From: Methylobacterium sp.
Lineage (GTDB): Bacteria > Pseudomonadota > Alphaproteobacteria > Rhizobiales > Beijerinckiaceae
Direction: 5' to 3'
Assembly: GCA_020253445.1 (NCBI GenBank)
Contig: JADCBP010000008.1
Span: 1 to 64,000, forward strand
Length of the DNA: 64,000 nt
Numbering within the stretch: position 1 is the first letter of the stretch; each line of letters begins with the position of its first letter. Position numbers and translations under genes: made by a program. Under the pieces are notes generated by a model. The model was not told the DNA's origin. It ran no database searches and saw only the letters and a program-made list of their open reading frames with translations. Shown one piece after another: positions 1 to 8,435 of the stretch.

Positions 1-288
1 CGCCACAAAGTGGCTGTCGCTTGTCCCGTCTCGACCGCGATTTTCGCGAACATGGCGGCGAGAGCCGCCGAAGAGCGTCGACAGCGGGGCGTTCCTCAGG
101 CCGAGTTGACGCCTTGGTGGCGGGTTCTGCGCAAGGGCGGCTTTCTCAATCCGAAGGTCCCGGGCGGGGTCGAGAGGCAAGCGGCGCTGTTGCAGAACGA
201 GGGCGTCAGGGTCTCGCCCTTGCGCAAGCAGCTGGCCGTCTACGACTACGAGACGCGTCGCCCCGATCGGCACATCGAGGAGGTGTAA
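1..288 (+). CDS. MGMT/alkyltransferase-like family protein, 5' end outside window
   Basis: The frame is open to the first base, so the true start probably lies upstream. The visible 95 residues end in a pattern like the helix-turn-helix DNA-binding domain of O6-alkylguanine transferases: TPWWRVLRKGG followed by PGGVERQAALLQNEGV, comparable with the family's PWHRV ... QR.LL..EGV. The catalytic PCHR motif is not in the visible part, so this may be an alkyltransferase-like protein that binds alkylated DNA without repairing it. It stops 3 bases before the next gene, so the two are probably co-transcribed. The family assignment rests on one motif and is moderate. Confidence 0.5.
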   Translation, partial: RHKVAVACPVSTAIFANMAARAAEERRQRGVPQAELTPWWRVLRKGGFLNPKVPGGVERQAALLQNEGVRVSPLRKQLAVYDYETRRPDRHIEEV

Positions 289-291
289 ACG

Positions 292-795
292 ATGAAAACG
301 CTCATCGTGATTGGCGGCGTCGTACTCGCCATCGCCGGGCTCGCCGTGATTGCAGGCTTGCTTCTGCCCAAGACGACCGAGGCGAAGCGAACGGTCATGA
401 TCCCTCAACCGGTTGACCGCGTTTTCAGCGCAGTGGCTGATGTTGGACGACAGTCCGAGTGGCGCACCGACATTGGCAAAGTCGAGCTTGCCGAAGACGG
501 ACGAAGCTGGGTCGAACACACCAGGGCCGGTGACCGCATCGTTTTTCAGCTCGAGGACAGCCGCCCTAACGAGCTCTTTGCGATCTCCTATGTCGCCGCG
601 CGTGGCTTTAGCGGCGAGTGGGTCGGTCGATTCACTGCCTCGAGCGAAGGCAGCCGGCTCGATGTCACCGAACGCGTGACCATCCCGAATCCGCTCGTCC
701 GGTTAGTTGGCCGGATCATCGCCCCACCTGGGTCACATACTGACCTATATCTCGCCGACTTGCAGAAGGCCATGACGTCGCGCCGTGCGCCTTGA
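292..795 (+). CDS. SRPBCC-family protein with N-terminal membrane anchor
   Basis: This 167-residue protein starts with a hydrophobic segment (residues 3-25, rich in V/I/L/G/A), likely a membrane anchor or uncleaved signal. The rest looks like a START/polyketide-cyclase (SRPBCC) fold: a strand plus PVDRVFSAVADV helix (about residues 40-55), then EWRTDIGKVEL and a C-terminal long helix. Such proteins bind hydrophobic ligands in a deep cavity; no ligand can be inferred here. The ATG follows GAGGAGGTG at 268-285 with good spacing and lies 3 bases after the preceding stop, so an operon is likely. Confidence 0.65.
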   Translation: MKTLIVIGGVVLAIAGLAVIAGLLLPKTTEAKRTVMIPQPVDRVFSAVADVGRQSEWRTDIGKVELAEDGRSWVEHTRAGDRIVFQLEDSRPNELFAISYVAARGFSGEWVGRFTASSEGSRLDVTERVTIPNPLVRLVGRIIAPPGSHTDLYLADLQKAMTSRRAP

Positions 796-1018
796 TCGCA
801 GGTTGCGCCAACCGCATTCGGCTCCATCCGCCGTTTCCGCTGGTCGGTCGTGGGGAAGGATGGTCCGCGAGCCTGCCGGTCGGCGGCAGGCTGTCCATGA
901 CCGGCCCGCGCCAGTCCCGCCGGGGCGGGACCCGTGTGGGTCAGGACATCCCGCCTTTTGGCCAACCGGCCTTTCGTTCGCGTCCTTCGGGACGACCAAC
1001 CAACGAAAGGAAACGACG

Positions 1019-1384
1019 ATGGGCCTCGATATGTACGCCTTCGCAACCCGCACCGCGCCGGCCACGCCGGTCGACTTCAACGCCGGCGAGAGCCAAGAGC
1101 TCGCCTACTGGCGCAAGCATCCGAACCTCCATGGCTGGATGGAGCATCTCTACCGCGCCAAGGGCGGCACGGCCGAGGACTTCAACTGCGTGAACCTCCA
1201 GCTCGACGCGGCCGATCTCGACGCGCTGGAACACGCCGTCCGCTCGCGGACCTTGCCGCCGACAACGGGCTTCTTCTTCGGCCAGACCGATGGTTCGGAG
1301 TACGACGATGACCTCGCCTTCATCGTCCGAGCCCGCGCCGCGCTCGCCCGGGGCGAAGCCGTCTACTACACCTCGTGGTGGTAG
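1019..1384 (+). CDS. Conserved plasmid-type hypothetical protein (121 aa)
   Basis: The ATG at 1019 is preceded by GAAAGGAAAC, a good ribosome site, which fixes the start inside a longer open frame. The protein opens with MGLDMYAFATR and has YWRKHPNLHGWMEHLY in the middle and an acidic, aromatic end (EYDDDLAFI ... YYTSWW). Proteins with this MGLDMY opening recur beside mobilisation and replication genes on alphaproteobacterial plasmids and islands (recalled, not searched); their function is unknown. No signal peptide or membrane segment is seen. The leader before it (796-1018) is G/C-rich with short inverted repeats. Confidence 0.75.
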   Translation: MGLDMYAFATRTAPATPVDFNAGESQELAYWRKHPNLHGWMEHLYRAKGGTAEDFNCVNLQLDAADLDALEHAVRSRTLPPTTGFFFGQTDGSEYDDDLAFIVRARAALARGEAVYYTSWW

Positions 1385-1967
1385 CCGCTGGAAGCCGAGG
1401 GCCTCGCTCGGTGTCGCGGGCGGGGCCCTTCGCCTCTCTCACGATTTCTCCGACCGTCGGCGCCTCCTTCACCGTCATCGCCGTGTCCCCCTTAGTGTCC
1501 CTTCGCTTGTTCGTGCGTTCGCCCGATGCTGCGTCCGTCTGGGCTCGATCATCGTCGCGGTTCTCGCGGGCCGAGCGAGCGGCGGAGGCGCATCGCTTCA
1601 GGCGTCAGATGCGCGGCCGGTCGTCGGCAATCGGCTCGGCGTCTCCAGCGGGCGAGGCAGGCCTTGCGCGTTACCGGGTGTCGGGCGCGCCCATCCTTTT
1701 CCGGGGGCACTCAGCCGACGCCATCGACGTCCTTCCTCTGCGTGGCAAACCCTGGCAGCCGCGACGGCGCGCGCAACGGCGTCTTCGCAGTTTTTTGTCC
1801 GCCGGCTGACGCCGGCTGCTTCGCTCCAAAAAACAGCGCCGCCGCCGTCCTCCACTTCGTTGCGGCCCTCCGGGTGCGCCCCCCGTCTTCATCGGCTGCC
1901 GGTCGGGTTGCCAACGGAAGGCCGCGATGGGCGCGGACTTCCAAAACCGGAAAAGGAGGACACTCCC
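1385..1967. other. Non-coding stretch with one nested hairpin
   Basis: Open frames cross this stretch in several phases, but none has a ribosome site or protein-like composition. The clearest structure is the nested hairpin at 1790-1834. The last 20 bases carry the ribosome site of the next small gene (AAAGGAGGA). Confidence 0.5.
1790..1834. terminator. Nested hairpin with T and A tracts (possible bidirectional terminator)
   Basis: GTTTTTTG (1790-1797) is the exact complement of CAAAAAAC (1827-1834). Between them GCCGGC (1801-1806) and GCCGGC (1811-1816), separated by TGAC, form an inner stem. The T-run on one side and A-run on the other fit termination in either direction, although the T-run precedes the inner stem on the + strand. 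Confidence 0.4.
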
Positions 1968-2105
1968 ATGACCCTGATCGAAACGCTTCTGCCCGTCGCC
2001 TACGCCTACCTGGTGGTCGCGACCCTCGCCGTGCAGATGGACCTCGCGCGCCGTATCTATCGCCACATCCGCTTCCGCCGCTTCGTGGCGGCCAAGGCGC
2101 GCTGA
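1968..2105 (+). CDS. Small membrane-anchored protein (45 aa)
   Basis: ATG at 1968 follows AAAAGGAGGA at 1950-1959, a near-perfect Shine-Dalgarno site, which makes this very small frame credible. Residues 4-24 (IETLLPVAYAYLVVATLAVQM) form one hydrophobic helix; the remainder is strongly basic (ARRIYRHIRFRRFVAAKAR). This looks like a single-pass inner-membrane peptide with a positively charged cytoplasmic tail. It is followed after 11 bases by another small gene with its own GAGGAGG site, so the two form a mini-operon. Function is unknown. Confidence 0.6.
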   Translation: MTLIETLLPVAYAYLVVATLAVQMDLARRIYRHIRFRRFVAAKAR

Positions 2106-2116
2106 GGAGGCCGGCC

Positions 2117-2308
2117 ATGATGATGAACAACGAACGCTTCCGCGAGCTCGCCCTCAAGGCCGACGAACGCGCCGGGACCACAGGCGAGAACCACTACGTC
2201 ATCGACGACGAATGGGGCCTCGAGCTCATCAGCCACGATGAGCTGATGGACGGCATCTACGCCGCGACGCCGCGCAACGCGATCCTCTACACCGCCCGCG
2301 GCTACTGA
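2117..2308 (+). CDS. Small acidic hypothetical protein (63 aa)
   Basis: ATG at 2117 is 6 bases after GAGGAGG (2104-2110). The 63-residue product has an acidic centre (YVIDDEWGLELISHDELMDG) and no membrane segment. It is the second gene of a pair with the small membrane protein upstream and is followed by a hairpin at 2329-2350. I do not recognise the family. Location just ahead of the mobilisation region suggests an accessory plasmid gene. Confidence 0.6.
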   Translation: MMMNNERFRELALKADERAGTTGENHYVIDDEWGLELISHDELMDGIYAATPRNAILYTARGY

Positions 2309-2328
2309 CGCGGACGCTCATCGACAGT

Positions 2329-2350
2329 CCCTGCCGGGTGACCGGCGGGG
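2329..2350 (+). terminator. Hairpin after the small-gene pair
   Basis: CCCTGCCGG (2329-2337) pairs with CCGGCGGGG (2342-2350) across loop GTGA, with one G-T pair. It lies 20 bases after the stop at 2308. No uninterrupted T tract follows, so termination strength is uncertain. Confidence 0.4.
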
Positions 2351-2415
2351 GCTTCGTCGTGTTTCCATTCCGCCCTTGCTCGACAGGCGATTATAAACCG
2401 GAATCTGGTTCATTC

Positions 2416-2786
2416 ATGCCGGTCCATCGAGCCGGCATCCCTGTCTTCGGGGGAGGAAAGCCCGAGCCCCGCGCGGGGTCTTTCCGGGGTGGGCGGGCAT
2501 CGGCGCGAGCCGCCGTGGATGGTCTTCGGTCCGGCCATCGGCGGCGCGCCCTATTGCGTCATAGGCGCCGCAAAAGCACTTTTCACAAGCTTATTGGCAA
2601 ATGTTGGCGCCTATGGCAGTATCCGCACGTGGGCAGACGTCATTCCTGACGGTTTCTTCAATGCGCGCCTTGAAAAGTATCTCGCCAAATGCTGGCGCAG
2701 TGCCCATATCTCCATGACGGATGCTGAGTGCGGGAGCGAGGACTGTTTTCAGTTACGCGAAACCTTCCGGTTTCGGTCCTGAAAAC
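2416..2786. promoter_or_regulatory. oriT: Probable origin-of-transfer region
   Basis: The 610-base gap before mobC is rich in structure. Hairpin ATGCCGG/CCGGCAT is at 2416-2438. GGAAAG/CTTTCC encloses palindrome CCCCGCGCGGGG at 2455-2485. A 13-base direct repeat, CAAATGTTGGCGC (2598) and CAAATGCTGGCGC (2686), is 88 bases apart. A two-tier inverted repeat has outer arms GTTTTCAG (2745-2752) and CTGAAAAC (2779-2786) and inner arms CGAAACC (2758-2764) and GGTTTCG (2769-2775). Its position 130 bases upstream of mobC and relaxase matches where oriT usually lies. The nick site cannot be assigned by eye. Confidence 0.5.
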
Positions 2787-2918
2787 GCGCTTCCAGACCC
2801 CCTCCGGGGTCATTCCGCGCCCTCGGCGACACCGGGTGGTGTCGCGTGCCATTCGCCCCTTCGGGCTCAAGGCGATTCGGCTATGCTCGCCATCCGCAAA
2901 CGGAGGTGATGATTCCGC

Positions 2919-3557
2919 ATGGCGCGGCCGAAGAAACCCGTCCCCCAGAAACGTGTCCGACACGTCATGCTCCGCCTGACGGTGGACGAGTTCGACGCGC
3001 TGACGGGCGAGGCCCGGGCGCGCGGCCGGCCCGTCGCCGCCCATGTCCGGGACCGGCTCTTCAAGCGCTCTGCCGCGCAGCGCCGGGAGCTCCTCGTCGA
3101 CGAGGCGCACCGGCAGATCATGGCCGTGATGAACAACCTCCATCAGCTCGCCGTCGTCGCGGAAATCGGCGCGCCCTGTGGACCGGATATCGGGCATGCC
3201 CTGCGCCATGTCGTGTCGATCTACCGGCGGCTCGGAAGCCGCGACCAGGCGGGGCTGATGCTGACCGCCGACATCCTCCTGAAGCTTCGCGCGGAGGGCG
3301 TCATCCTGAACGCCGTCACCCGGCAATGGAACCGCAAGCAACCGGAGCTCTGGAACCGGACCGAGCTCCTGACCGCCATGGCCGGCGTTCTGAAGACGTT
3401 GCGGCTCCTGGAGGCCGCCCCCCAACCGGTCACCCCTCAGAAAGCATCCAGCGCGCCGGCCAAGGCCATTCTCAAGCCGTCTGGCAAGCAGGTCCCTAAG
3501 GCGGGGGTCAAGCCGAACTTGCGGCCGAAGCCCCTGCCGCCCGGCGGCCGGCGGTGA
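2919..3557 (+). CDS. mobC: MobC-like mobilisation accessory protein
   Basis: 212 residues. The basic N-terminus (MARPKKPVPQKRVRHVMLRLTVDEFDAL) looks like a ribbon-helix-helix DNA-binding strand and helix, as in MobC/TraJ-type relaxosome proteins. The middle (about residues 60-125) contains the helical stretch with VMNNLHQLA resembling the MobC C-terminal family pattern. The tail (about 165-212) is Pro/Lys-rich and low complexity. It should bind oriT and help the relaxase reach the nick. Start ATG follows GGAGGTGATG; the stop is 3 bases before the relaxase ATG, so the two are translated together. Confidence 0.75.
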   Translation: MARPKKPVPQKRVRHVMLRLTVDEFDALTGEARARGRPVAAHVRDRLFKRSAAQRRELLVDEAHRQIMAVMNNLHQLAVVAEIGAPCGPDIGHALRHVVSIYRRLGSRDQAGLMLTADILLKLRAEGVILNAVTRQWNRKQPELWNRTELLTAMAGVLKTLRLLEAAPQPVTPQKASSAPAKAILKPSGKQVPKAGVKPNLRPKPLPPGGRR

Positions 3558-3560
3558 CCC

Positions 3561-5402
3561 ATGATCGGCAAGCCCATCTACGGCAAAGGCTTCAAGGGGC
3601 TCGCCGCCTATCTCGCGCAAGGCGCGCTACCGACCAAGGAGCGGGCCAAGGACGAGCGCATCGTCGAGGAGCGGCGCGTCGCCTGGAGCTATTCGCGGAA
3701 CCTCGCCGGGCTTGATCCGGAGACGGATTGGAAGCTCGCGACCCGCACCATGAAGGCGACGGCCGCCATGAGCGCGCGGACCGAAAAGCCGGTCCTGCAC
3801 CTGCCGCTGTCATGGCCGGCCGCCGACACCGAGCGGCTGTCTCCGGAGGCCATGCGCTATGTGGCCGATCGGCTCATCGAGGAGCTCGGTCTTGGCGAGC
3901 ATCAGGCGATGGTCATCGCCCATGACGACACCGAGCACAAACATCTCCACCTCGTCATCAACCGGGTCCACCCGGAGACCGGCAAGGCCTGGTCCACCTC
4001 CCGCGATTGGGAGCGGATCAATTTGAGCCTCGCCAAGATGGAGAAGGAGTTCGAGTTCACCCCCGTCGACCATTGGGGCGTCGAGAAGGGGATGGAGCGC
4101 GAGCTCGCCCGCGAGAAGGACCGCCGCAAGCGCCGCGAGCCGGAGATTGGCGAGAAGCAGCGGGCGCTCCGGGAGAAAGACAAGCCGCTCATCCCCTTCG
4201 GCGTCGAGGACCGCGCCCCGAAGATCCGGGAGCTCAGCGCCATCGTCCGCGCCGCGACCTCCTGGAAGGGCCTCGACAAGGCGCTGGGCGATGTCGGCTT
4301 CTCGCTCCGGATCAAGGGCCAGGGCCTGATCCTGACCGACGGCTCCCACTACCTGAAGCTCTCGCAGCTCGGGAAGGACATCCGGCTCGAGCGGCTCGAG
4401 GAGCGCTTCGATCAGGCCTTCGAATCCTTCGATCTCGAAAAGGCCCGCGCCCTGGAGAAGGATCGCCGCGTCCGCATGCCCAAGGCGCCGGAACCGCCCA
4501 ACACCGATGGCATGACGCCCTATGACCGGCGGCGCGCGCTGGAAATGTACGAGCGGGCGAAGGAGGTCTTCGAGGCCCGGGCGCGGCGCATCGGCATGAC
4601 CGACGATCCCATCAGCGACCTCGACATCGCCGATGGCGAGCTCCGGATGTGGATCGACGCCGAGGCGACCCACAAAGGCGCGCGCCGGCGCATGCGCCAG
4701 CTCGAACGCGAGGAGTTTGGCCTGGTCGCCCGGAGCGACCGCAGCCGCGACGGGATGGAGCGCAAGAAGGACCGCTTCGTCGAGACCATGGGCAAGGTGT
4801 TCACAGACCCGCTCGCCGCCGCCGAGCGCTGGAGCCGGATCGAAAAAGCCCGCGGCCGGGACGAGGCCGAGAAGCTCATGATGCAACAGCCCGCCGCCTT
4901 CGGGGACCTCAAGGGCTGGAACCTGTCGGGCCTCAAGACGCCCGAGCGCCGGCAGGCCGAGAGGGCCTGGCGCAAGCTCATCGAGCGCCGCCGCGCCTAT
5001 CAGTTCGCGATCCACGAACAAGAGGCCTATTGGAACCTCTTGCGCGACACCCGTGCCCGCCTGACCGCCGCCCGCCAGCGCTACGAGATGCTGACCTTCC
5101 GGGACAATGCCCTGGAGCCGCTGCCGCAGATCATCACGAGCCTCATCCGCAAGCGCATGGTTGCGCTCGAACGCGTCACCGAGGAGATGATCTGGCGCAG
5201 TAACCTCGCCAGCGACCGCAAGGAGCAACTCGAAGCCGCGCTCCGGAAGCACAAGGAGAAGAAGCGCGACCTTGCCCGCTCACGCGAGCTGGAGCGGGAG
5301 ACGGGGGTCTACCGGGATTTCTTCCGGGCGAAGAAGCCCGAGAGGCATCTGGAGCTTGGGAAACGGCGGGATCGGGACAGGGAGCGGGATATAGATGACT
5401 GA
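3561..5402 (+). CDS. mobA: Relaxase (MobA/VirD2-type)
   Basis: 613 residues. The N-terminal 250 residues are a relaxase/nuclease domain. The three-histidine metal motif is visible as HDDTEHKHLHLVINRVHPETG-like sequence at residues 121-141, with H121, H126, H128 and H130. Candidate nicking tyrosines lie near the start (Y7, Y17, Y45). It would cut one strand at oriT and stay covalently attached to the 5' end. The remaining 350 residues are highly charged and mostly helical, with a DUF3363-like character that I cannot confirm. It is translationally linked to mobC and lies on the same strand; the coupling protein is on the opposite strand 3 kb away. Confidence 0.88.
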   Translation: MIGKPIYGKGFKGLAAYLAQGALPTKERAKDERIVEERRVAWSYSRNLAGLDPETDWKLATRTMKATAAMSARTEKPVLHLPLSWPAADTERLSPEAMRYVADRLIEELGLGEHQAMVIAHDDTEHKHLHLVINRVHPETGKAWSTSRDWERINLSLAKMEKEFEFTPVDHWGVEKGMERELAREKDRRKRREPEIGEKQRALREKDKPLIPFGVEDRAPKIRELSAIVRAATSWKGLDKALGDVGFSLRIKGQGLILTDGSHYLKLSQLGKDIRLERLEERFDQAFESFDLEKARALEKDRRVRMPKAPEPPNTDGMTPYDRRRALEMYERAKEVFEARARRIGMTDDPISDLDIADGELRMWIDAEATHKGARRRMRQLEREEFGLVARSDRSRDGMERKKDRFVETMGKVFTDPLAAAERWSRIEKARGRDEAEKLMMQQPAAFGDLKGWNLSGLKTPERRQAERAWRKLIERRRAYQFAIHEQEAYWNLLRDTRARLTAARQRYEMLTFRDNALEPLPQIITSLIRKRMVALERVTEEMIWRSNLASDRKEQLEAALRKHKEKKRDLARSRELERETGVYRDFFRAKKPERHLELGKRRDRDRERDIDD

Positions 5403-5568
5403 TATGCGTGCCATATATGACGACGTATCCTGGACGGTCCTATATCCTCAACCAACGGCCCCCTATCGGTTGCCCAACTTTTTCGCAAAGATGAGGACGC
5501 GTGCTTCGAACAAGACCTGATCTGGACGACAGCATGAATGCGGCTACAATAATGATTGAGCTTTAAAA

Positions 5569-7002
5569 ATGAGCACGAAAATTACTCTGACGACTCCGAA
5601 CAGCCTTGCCGATCCTCAAGCGCAACGCCTTGTGGATTTTTTACGCGAAGTCGGTCTGCCCCACGAAAACGTGTTGGCCGATCCTTCTGAGCGGGCCATT
5701 ATTGCCAGCAATCTTCCTGGATATTTGAGTTCGCTGCCGCCCGATGTCAAAAAAGATGCCAGATACTTATCAAAATTCGTAATTGGAGCAGGTACTGGTT
5801 TATTCGACTACGCTCTCAACGCAATCTGGAACGAGGTCGTGCTTGACCTTCGAAAGAAAGCTGTACTTTACGGAATTGACATTTTCTTTGACGCCGCAGT
5901 CGGAGGCAGCAAAACACGCGACTTTTACTCATCCGAAGACGATCTGGCGGCTCTGAAGGACTCCGTCCTTTTGGACACATGCCGCAAGCTTGAGTTGATA
6001 TCCGATACGACTTACAAGAAACTAAAGCATATACTCGATATGCGTAATGATATCGGCATATCTCACCCGACAAATTACAGTATAAACGCATTTGAGCTGA
6101 TGGGTTGGCTACAAACTTGCGTTCAAGATGTTTTGAACGATCGACCGACCGAGGCGGCTCTTCAGGTTCAAGCCTTTATCTCAAATCTTAAGGGCTATAC
6201 CAATCCTATAGATATTAGTACAAAGCAAACTATTGAGCGCCGTTTCAGAGAACTCCCGACTCATTTGTGTGGGAGCCTGCTGCGGACAGTTTTTGGTATA
6301 TACGTCGCACCAGACACAGATCCTGGAGTGCGAAAAAACATCTCAGAATTGGCGCCCGCGCTTTGGGCAGTCTGTCGTGATGAGCCTCGCTATAGGCTTG
6401 GGATAGTCCTTGAGGGATATAATAGCAATCTATACAAAGACAAGTATGCTCTCGGCGAGCAGTTCTTCAATTTTGTCGGCGGAAACGCATACCGCTCGGC
6501 GTCAGAACGCCTAGTTATCGTTGATACGCTAATTACGGAGCTTCATGATAAGCATAATGGCTGGGATAATTTTCATCATGAGGCGCCTGTAGCCGCTAGT
6601 TTGTGGTCTTACATCCCTGATCAGGCTTCTATAATAGATAATTTGGCAGATAAATTGTTTAAAACAATCCTTCTTTGTCGGATCGGCAGGGGTGTGTCCT
6701 ATAACAACGGCGTCTCTCCTGGCGGAAAACGTTACTACGATGCGATTCTAAACAATGCTGGCGATAAATTTGCGCCGCACGTTATGGCTGCATTGACTCA
6801 TTACGAGATAGCAGGCCAATTGAGCCGCTCAGTTTGCAGAACTCAGGCCAAACAGGCCCTAGAAGCTGTTCGTAAAAACGTGATCAATCAGCGGCTCAGC
6901 GAGTGCCTAACTTATCTTATTGAAAATATCGAGAAAGTACCGAACTGCACAAGCAACGCTGAGTTCAAGAGATTATCAGCAGACTACATCAATTGGAATT
7001 GA
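5569..7002 (+). CDS. HEPN-like protein in A+T-rich insert (candidate abortive-infection effector)
   Basis: 477 residues with codon use far richer in A/T than the flanking mobilisation genes, a sign of recent transfer. I do not recognise the whole protein. In the segment LKHILDMRNDIGISHP, R159-N160 and H166 form an R-N-x5-H pattern in a helical context; this is the RNase motif of HEPN domains (R-x4-6-H). Upstream residues 75-155 would be the helices of that domain. The C-terminal 250 residues are helical and without a clear motif. It faces the Abi_C gene convergently, only 79 bases apart, with no other gene in the insert. By motif and context it may be an RNA-cleaving defence gene, but it could instead be an unrelated helical protein. 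Confidence 0.55.
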   Translation: MSTKITLTTPNSLADPQAQRLVDFLREVGLPHENVLADPSERAIIASNLPGYLSSLPPDVKKDARYLSKFVIGAGTGLFDYALNAIWNEVVLDLRKKAVLYGIDIFFDAAVGGSKTRDFYSSEDDLAALKDSVLLDTCRKLELISDTTYKKLKHILDMRNDIGISHPTNYSINAFELMGWLQTCVQDVLNDRPTEAALQVQAFISNLKGYTNPIDISTKQTIERRFRELPTHLCGSLLRTVFGIYVAPDTDPGVRKNISELAPALWAVCRDEPRYRLGIVLEGYNSNLYKDKYALGEQFFNFVGGNAYRSASERLVIVDTLITELHDKHNGWDNFHHEAPVAASLWSYIPDQASIIDNLADKLFKTILLCRIGRGVSYNNGVSPGGKRYYDAILNNAGDKFAPHVMAALTHYEIAGQLSRSVCRTQAKQALEAVRKNVINQRLSECLTYLIENIEKVPNCTSNAEFKRLSADYINWN

Positions 7003-7081
7003 ATGTAGTTTGGACCATCATAGAATACTGGAGCATTTCATCAATAAAATACTGCTAAATTTAGAGTAGTTACAATGAGCC

Positions 7082-8266
7082 TCAGTTTTTCATTTCATGT
7101 TTCCTTATCTCCCACGTTGAAACTAAGAAGGTGGCCATCGTCCCAGAAAGGTTAACAGCAAGCTGAGCGTGCCGCGCAGCTGGTTTGATTCGCTTGGGGC
7201 CAGGGCTGTGAGCATCGCCAATCTTGTTCCGCAGCGATCCTAGGGACTCTACGACTGATTGGCAGCTCCCGAGAATCTGTTTGAATACAGGTTCTGTGTG
7301 AGCATCGGGGGCAAGATTTAGTATTTTGGCCAGCTTTCTATATAAAACCGGCAGATCATCTTTCTCCTCAAATGCTTCGCCGGCCTCCGTGATGATCCAT
7401 TTACAGACGTCTTCGAGCAGAGTTCTAGCAAGAGTAATGGCTCCTGCAGGGTCTGTATCTCGTCGGTCTAACGCCTGCGCCCACCTGGAATGCACGGTGT
7501 CTTGGTCAAGGTTGGCGAGCGTTTGCGAGATTTCGTTGTCGGCAGGACTTCCAACAGTGACGGGTTGAATCTCGTAGACGGGGCTCCCCGAAAGACGCTT
7601 AACAGTAACCAGTCTGAATCCATCATGGCGTAAATGAGCATTGATTGCCGCAGCTAGCGTGCCTTGGGTATTTGGCGATTGCACAAGAGGGTTTGTTAGT
7701 TCTTCTAGGAACCGAAACAACTGCTTTTGTGAGCAATTGAGGTAACCCAAGGCCTCCAAAACCTCTTTGTTACTCCAATCGGAATTGCGTACTATTGCGT
7801 TAAACAAATCATCGTCTAAGCTAGCTTCGGAGGAAGCGTTAGAAAAGACTGATGGCATTCGGCTTGTTGGCCATACCCTGCGTATGAAATCCAAGTCGTC
7901 GAGTTCTGTGCTGAATGCCCTCTTTTCAAAGATAGCCATAATCCGGCGTCGAGTAAGTTCTGTGACGGTATTCTGTCCAGCCTCCTGAATCTTGGCCAAG
8001 GCCTCAGAAAGGTCATACGAGTCAACTTCTTCCAGAAGTCGTTTTGCTATAGATATCAGATCTATTGGCGCTTTTTCTATTATTCGACGCTCCGCATACT
8101 TCAATTTGCTCTTAAATGCCTCTTCGCGATCGCCGCTTCGCAGACCGAGTCGGTCACAGAGAGAAGGAACTTCGTTCGCGCTGAAGTCAGAAATCACCTT
8201 GGCCAAGGCGTCCCCCAGCTGCCTTACGACAGTCGCGGAATACTGCTGGGCATTCAACTGCTTCAA
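7082..8266 (-). CDS. Abortive infection family protein with C-terminal Abi_C (HEPN) domain
   Basis: 394 residues, A+T-rich like its convergent neighbour. The C-terminal third (about 275-385) matches the pattern I know for the Abi_C family: a run LARTLLEDVCKWII, a long helix, then SLRNKIGDAH and a conserved HAQLAVN. In it R346-N347 and H353 make the HEPN R-N-x5-H motif, suggesting RNA cleavage. The middle (about 105-230; LDDLDFIRRVWP ... MPS) resembles an AbiJ-type N-terminal domain that may sense infection. The N-terminal 100 residues are helical. The gene is a likely abortive-infection effector: on phage infection such proteins stop growth or kill the cell. Start ATG 8266 follows an AGGA-like site. 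Confidence 0.7.
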   Translation of the reverse strand: MKQLNAQQYSATVVRQLGDALAKVISDFSANEVPSLCDRLGLRSGDREEAFKSKLKYAERRIIEKAPIDLISIAKRLLEEVDSYDLSEALAKIQEAGQNTVTELTRRRIMAIFEKRAFSTELDDLDFIRRVWPTSRMPSVFSNASSEASLDDDLFNAIVRNSDWSNKEVLEALGYLNCSQKQLFRFLEELTNPLVQSPNTQGTLAAAINAHLRHDGFRLVTVKRLSGSPVYEIQPVTVGSPADNEISQTLANLDQDTVHSRWAQALDRRDTDPAGAITLARTLLEDVCKWIITEAGEAFEEKDDLPVLYRKLAKILNLAPDAHTEPVFKQILGSCQSVVESLGSLRNKIGDAHSPGPKRIKPAARHAQLAVNLSGTMATFLVSTWEIRKHEMKN

Positions 8267-8391
8267 CGCTAAATCCTTTTCCTATTAGTCTACACCGCTC
8301 ACACCAAAACAAAATAGCGGATGCGGACTTTGATCTTTGCCCTCGTCCCTTCGGGTTAATACCCCGGTTTCCTCATCAGGGTAAACGCACA

Positions 8392-8411
8392 GCGCCGCCC
8401 GAAGGCGGCGC
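8392..8411 (-). terminator. Strong hairpin downstream of traG
   Basis: GCGCCGCC (8392-8399) and GGCGGCGC (8404-8411) form a perfect 8-bp stem. Read on the minus strand the loop is TTCG, an unusually stable tetraloop. It lies 25 bases past the traG stop. No T tract follows, so it may stop transcription weakly or protect the 3' end. Confidence 0.5.
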
Positions 8412-8435
8412 GTGGTGCTGCATGGATCAGTTCGA

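Noticed and set aside
3810-5252. 480-residue open frame on the minus strand
   Set aside because: It lies antisense within the relaxase gene, has Leu/Gly/Glu-rich composition typical of a shadow of GC-rich coding, and no ribosome site.
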